A DNA stretch of 5,216 nt from Patescibacteria group bacterium (GTDB taxonomy: Bacteria > Patescibacteriota > Patescibacteriia > Patescibacteriales > VMTK01). This document shows positions 5,005-5,216 of the stretch, piece by piece (position 1 is the first letter of the stretch; each line of letters starts with the position of its first letter). Under the pieces are notes generated by a model. The model ran no database searches and was not told where the DNA came from. It was given only the letters and a program-made list of their open reading frames with translations. The position numbers and the translations under genes were made by a program. The stretch spans positions 1 to 5,216 of the forward strand of contig JAHIME010000028.1 in NCBI GenBank assembly GCA_018896595.1, in the 5' to 3' direction.

Positions 5005-5015
5005 GATTTTATAAT

Positions 5016-5216
5016 ATGGATTTACTTAAGGATTTGAATAGGGAGCAAATTTTAGCCGTTACCCATAAGGAAGGGCCGCTTTTAATCGTGGCCGGAGCCG
5101 GCACCGGCAAGACCACGGCGATTACCCGGCGCATCGCTTATTTGATTGAGCAGGGGCTGGCGAAATCGGACGAGATATTAGCTCTTACTTTTACGGAAAA
5201 GGCGGCCGGCGAGATG
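5016..5216 (+). CDS. UvrD/PcrA/RecB-like superfamily 1 DNA helicase, N-terminus (3' partial)
   Basis: The 67 visible residues are the start of an SF1A ATP-dependent 3'-5' DNA helicase of the UvrD/Rep/PcrA/RecB group, which unwinds DNA in repair or recombination. The Q motif is LNREQILAV (residues 7-15). Walker A is AGAGTGKTT (26-34; K32 binds the ATP phosphates). Motif Ia is LALTFTEKAAGEM (55-67), where the window ends. TFTEKAA rather than TFTNKAA is, from memory, common in longer RecB/AddA-like helicases of Parcubacteria that may carry a C-terminal nuclease, but the end is not visible here. ATG is chosen because the Q motif lies at the normal distance. An in-frame TTG at 5001 would add only five residues and lies in the repeat. 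No Shine-Dalgarno sequence is seen; TATAAT directly abuts the ATG. It is probably transcribed separately from the upstream genes, after a 233-bp spacer. Confidence 0.93.
   Translation, partial: MDLLKDLNREQILAVTHKEGPLLIVAGAGTGKTTAITRRIAYLIEQGLAKSDEILALTFTEKAAGEM

Larger units (their letters stand above)
4783..5015. other. AT-rich intergenic spacer made of nested inverted repeats
   Basis: This 233-bp non-coding stretch has no convincing open frame on either strand and no GC-rich intrinsic terminator. It is mostly short A/T-rich words (GTTAAAA, TTCAAA, AACTTT) arranged as nested inverted arms, listed separately. It probably holds the end of the upstream transcript and the promoter of the helicase. 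The best promoter-like pair is TTGACG (4905-4910) with TAAACT (4927-4932) at 16-bp spacing, but in such AT-rich DNA this may be chance. Confidence 0.75.

Noticed and set aside
5010..5015. Perfect TATAAT directly before the helicase ATG
   Set aside because: A transcript from it would start inside the coding sequence, after the ATG, and the -35 position (TTGGTC at 4987) is poor. In AT-rich DNA this is probably chance.

Overview
The window looks like a piece of a Candidate Phyla Radiation (Patescibacteria) genome, most likely Parcubacteria-like. This is inferred from gene content: a four-helix-bundle suffix protein, a short single-pass membrane protein of a type I recall from Parcubacteria, a bacterial dimeric-type glycyl-tRNA synthetase, a small cytosolic M16 peptidase and a UvrD-like helicase. 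Tight co-directional packing and short low-complexity repeats around gene junctions fit too. No in-frame TGA is needed, and all five visible stops are TAA or TAG, so the standard bacterial code is sufficient. No taxonomic search could be run.

Layout, all on the + strand. (1) 2-634: 3' part of an unrecognised charged, coiled-coil-like protein with a repeat-derived acidic tail. (2) 655-1248: four-helix-bundle suffix protein. (3) 1268-1801: single-pass membrane protein of unknown function. (4) 1809-3395: glycyl-tRNA synthetase. (5) 3421-4782: M16 zinc peptidase. (6) 4783-5015: AT-rich spacer built of nested inverted repeats. (7) 5016-5216: N-terminus of a UvrD/PcrA/RecB-type helicase, cut by the window edge. 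Genes 1-5 are separated by about 7-25 bp and probably share a transcript; the helicase looks like a separate unit.

The striking feature is the density of repeats living in or on the edges of coding sequence. A degenerate 9-bp unit (GACAAATAT/GACNAATAA) forms arrays at four consecutive gene junctions. There it supplies start codons, some stop codons and the first residues (MTNKTN..., MANKTNKTN...). The same unit appears inside the four-helix protein and possibly in the acidic tail of the first gene. Three other repeat families sit in frame within proteins: a 33-bp C/G-rich hairpin unit (PPNPPYEGGQS) in gene 1; a 24-bp tandem unit (GDCGETKK x5) between hairpin-forming flanks in GlyRS; and a 79-bp palindromic element (SFPRKRES...WIPDQVGND) in the M16 peptidase. 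All leave the host reading frame intact, and the catalytic motifs of both enzymes are preserved. This resembles the coding-tolerated palindromic elements known from Rickettsia, but with several unrelated families in about 5 kb. No CRISPR array, RNA gene, complete transposon or defence system was found.
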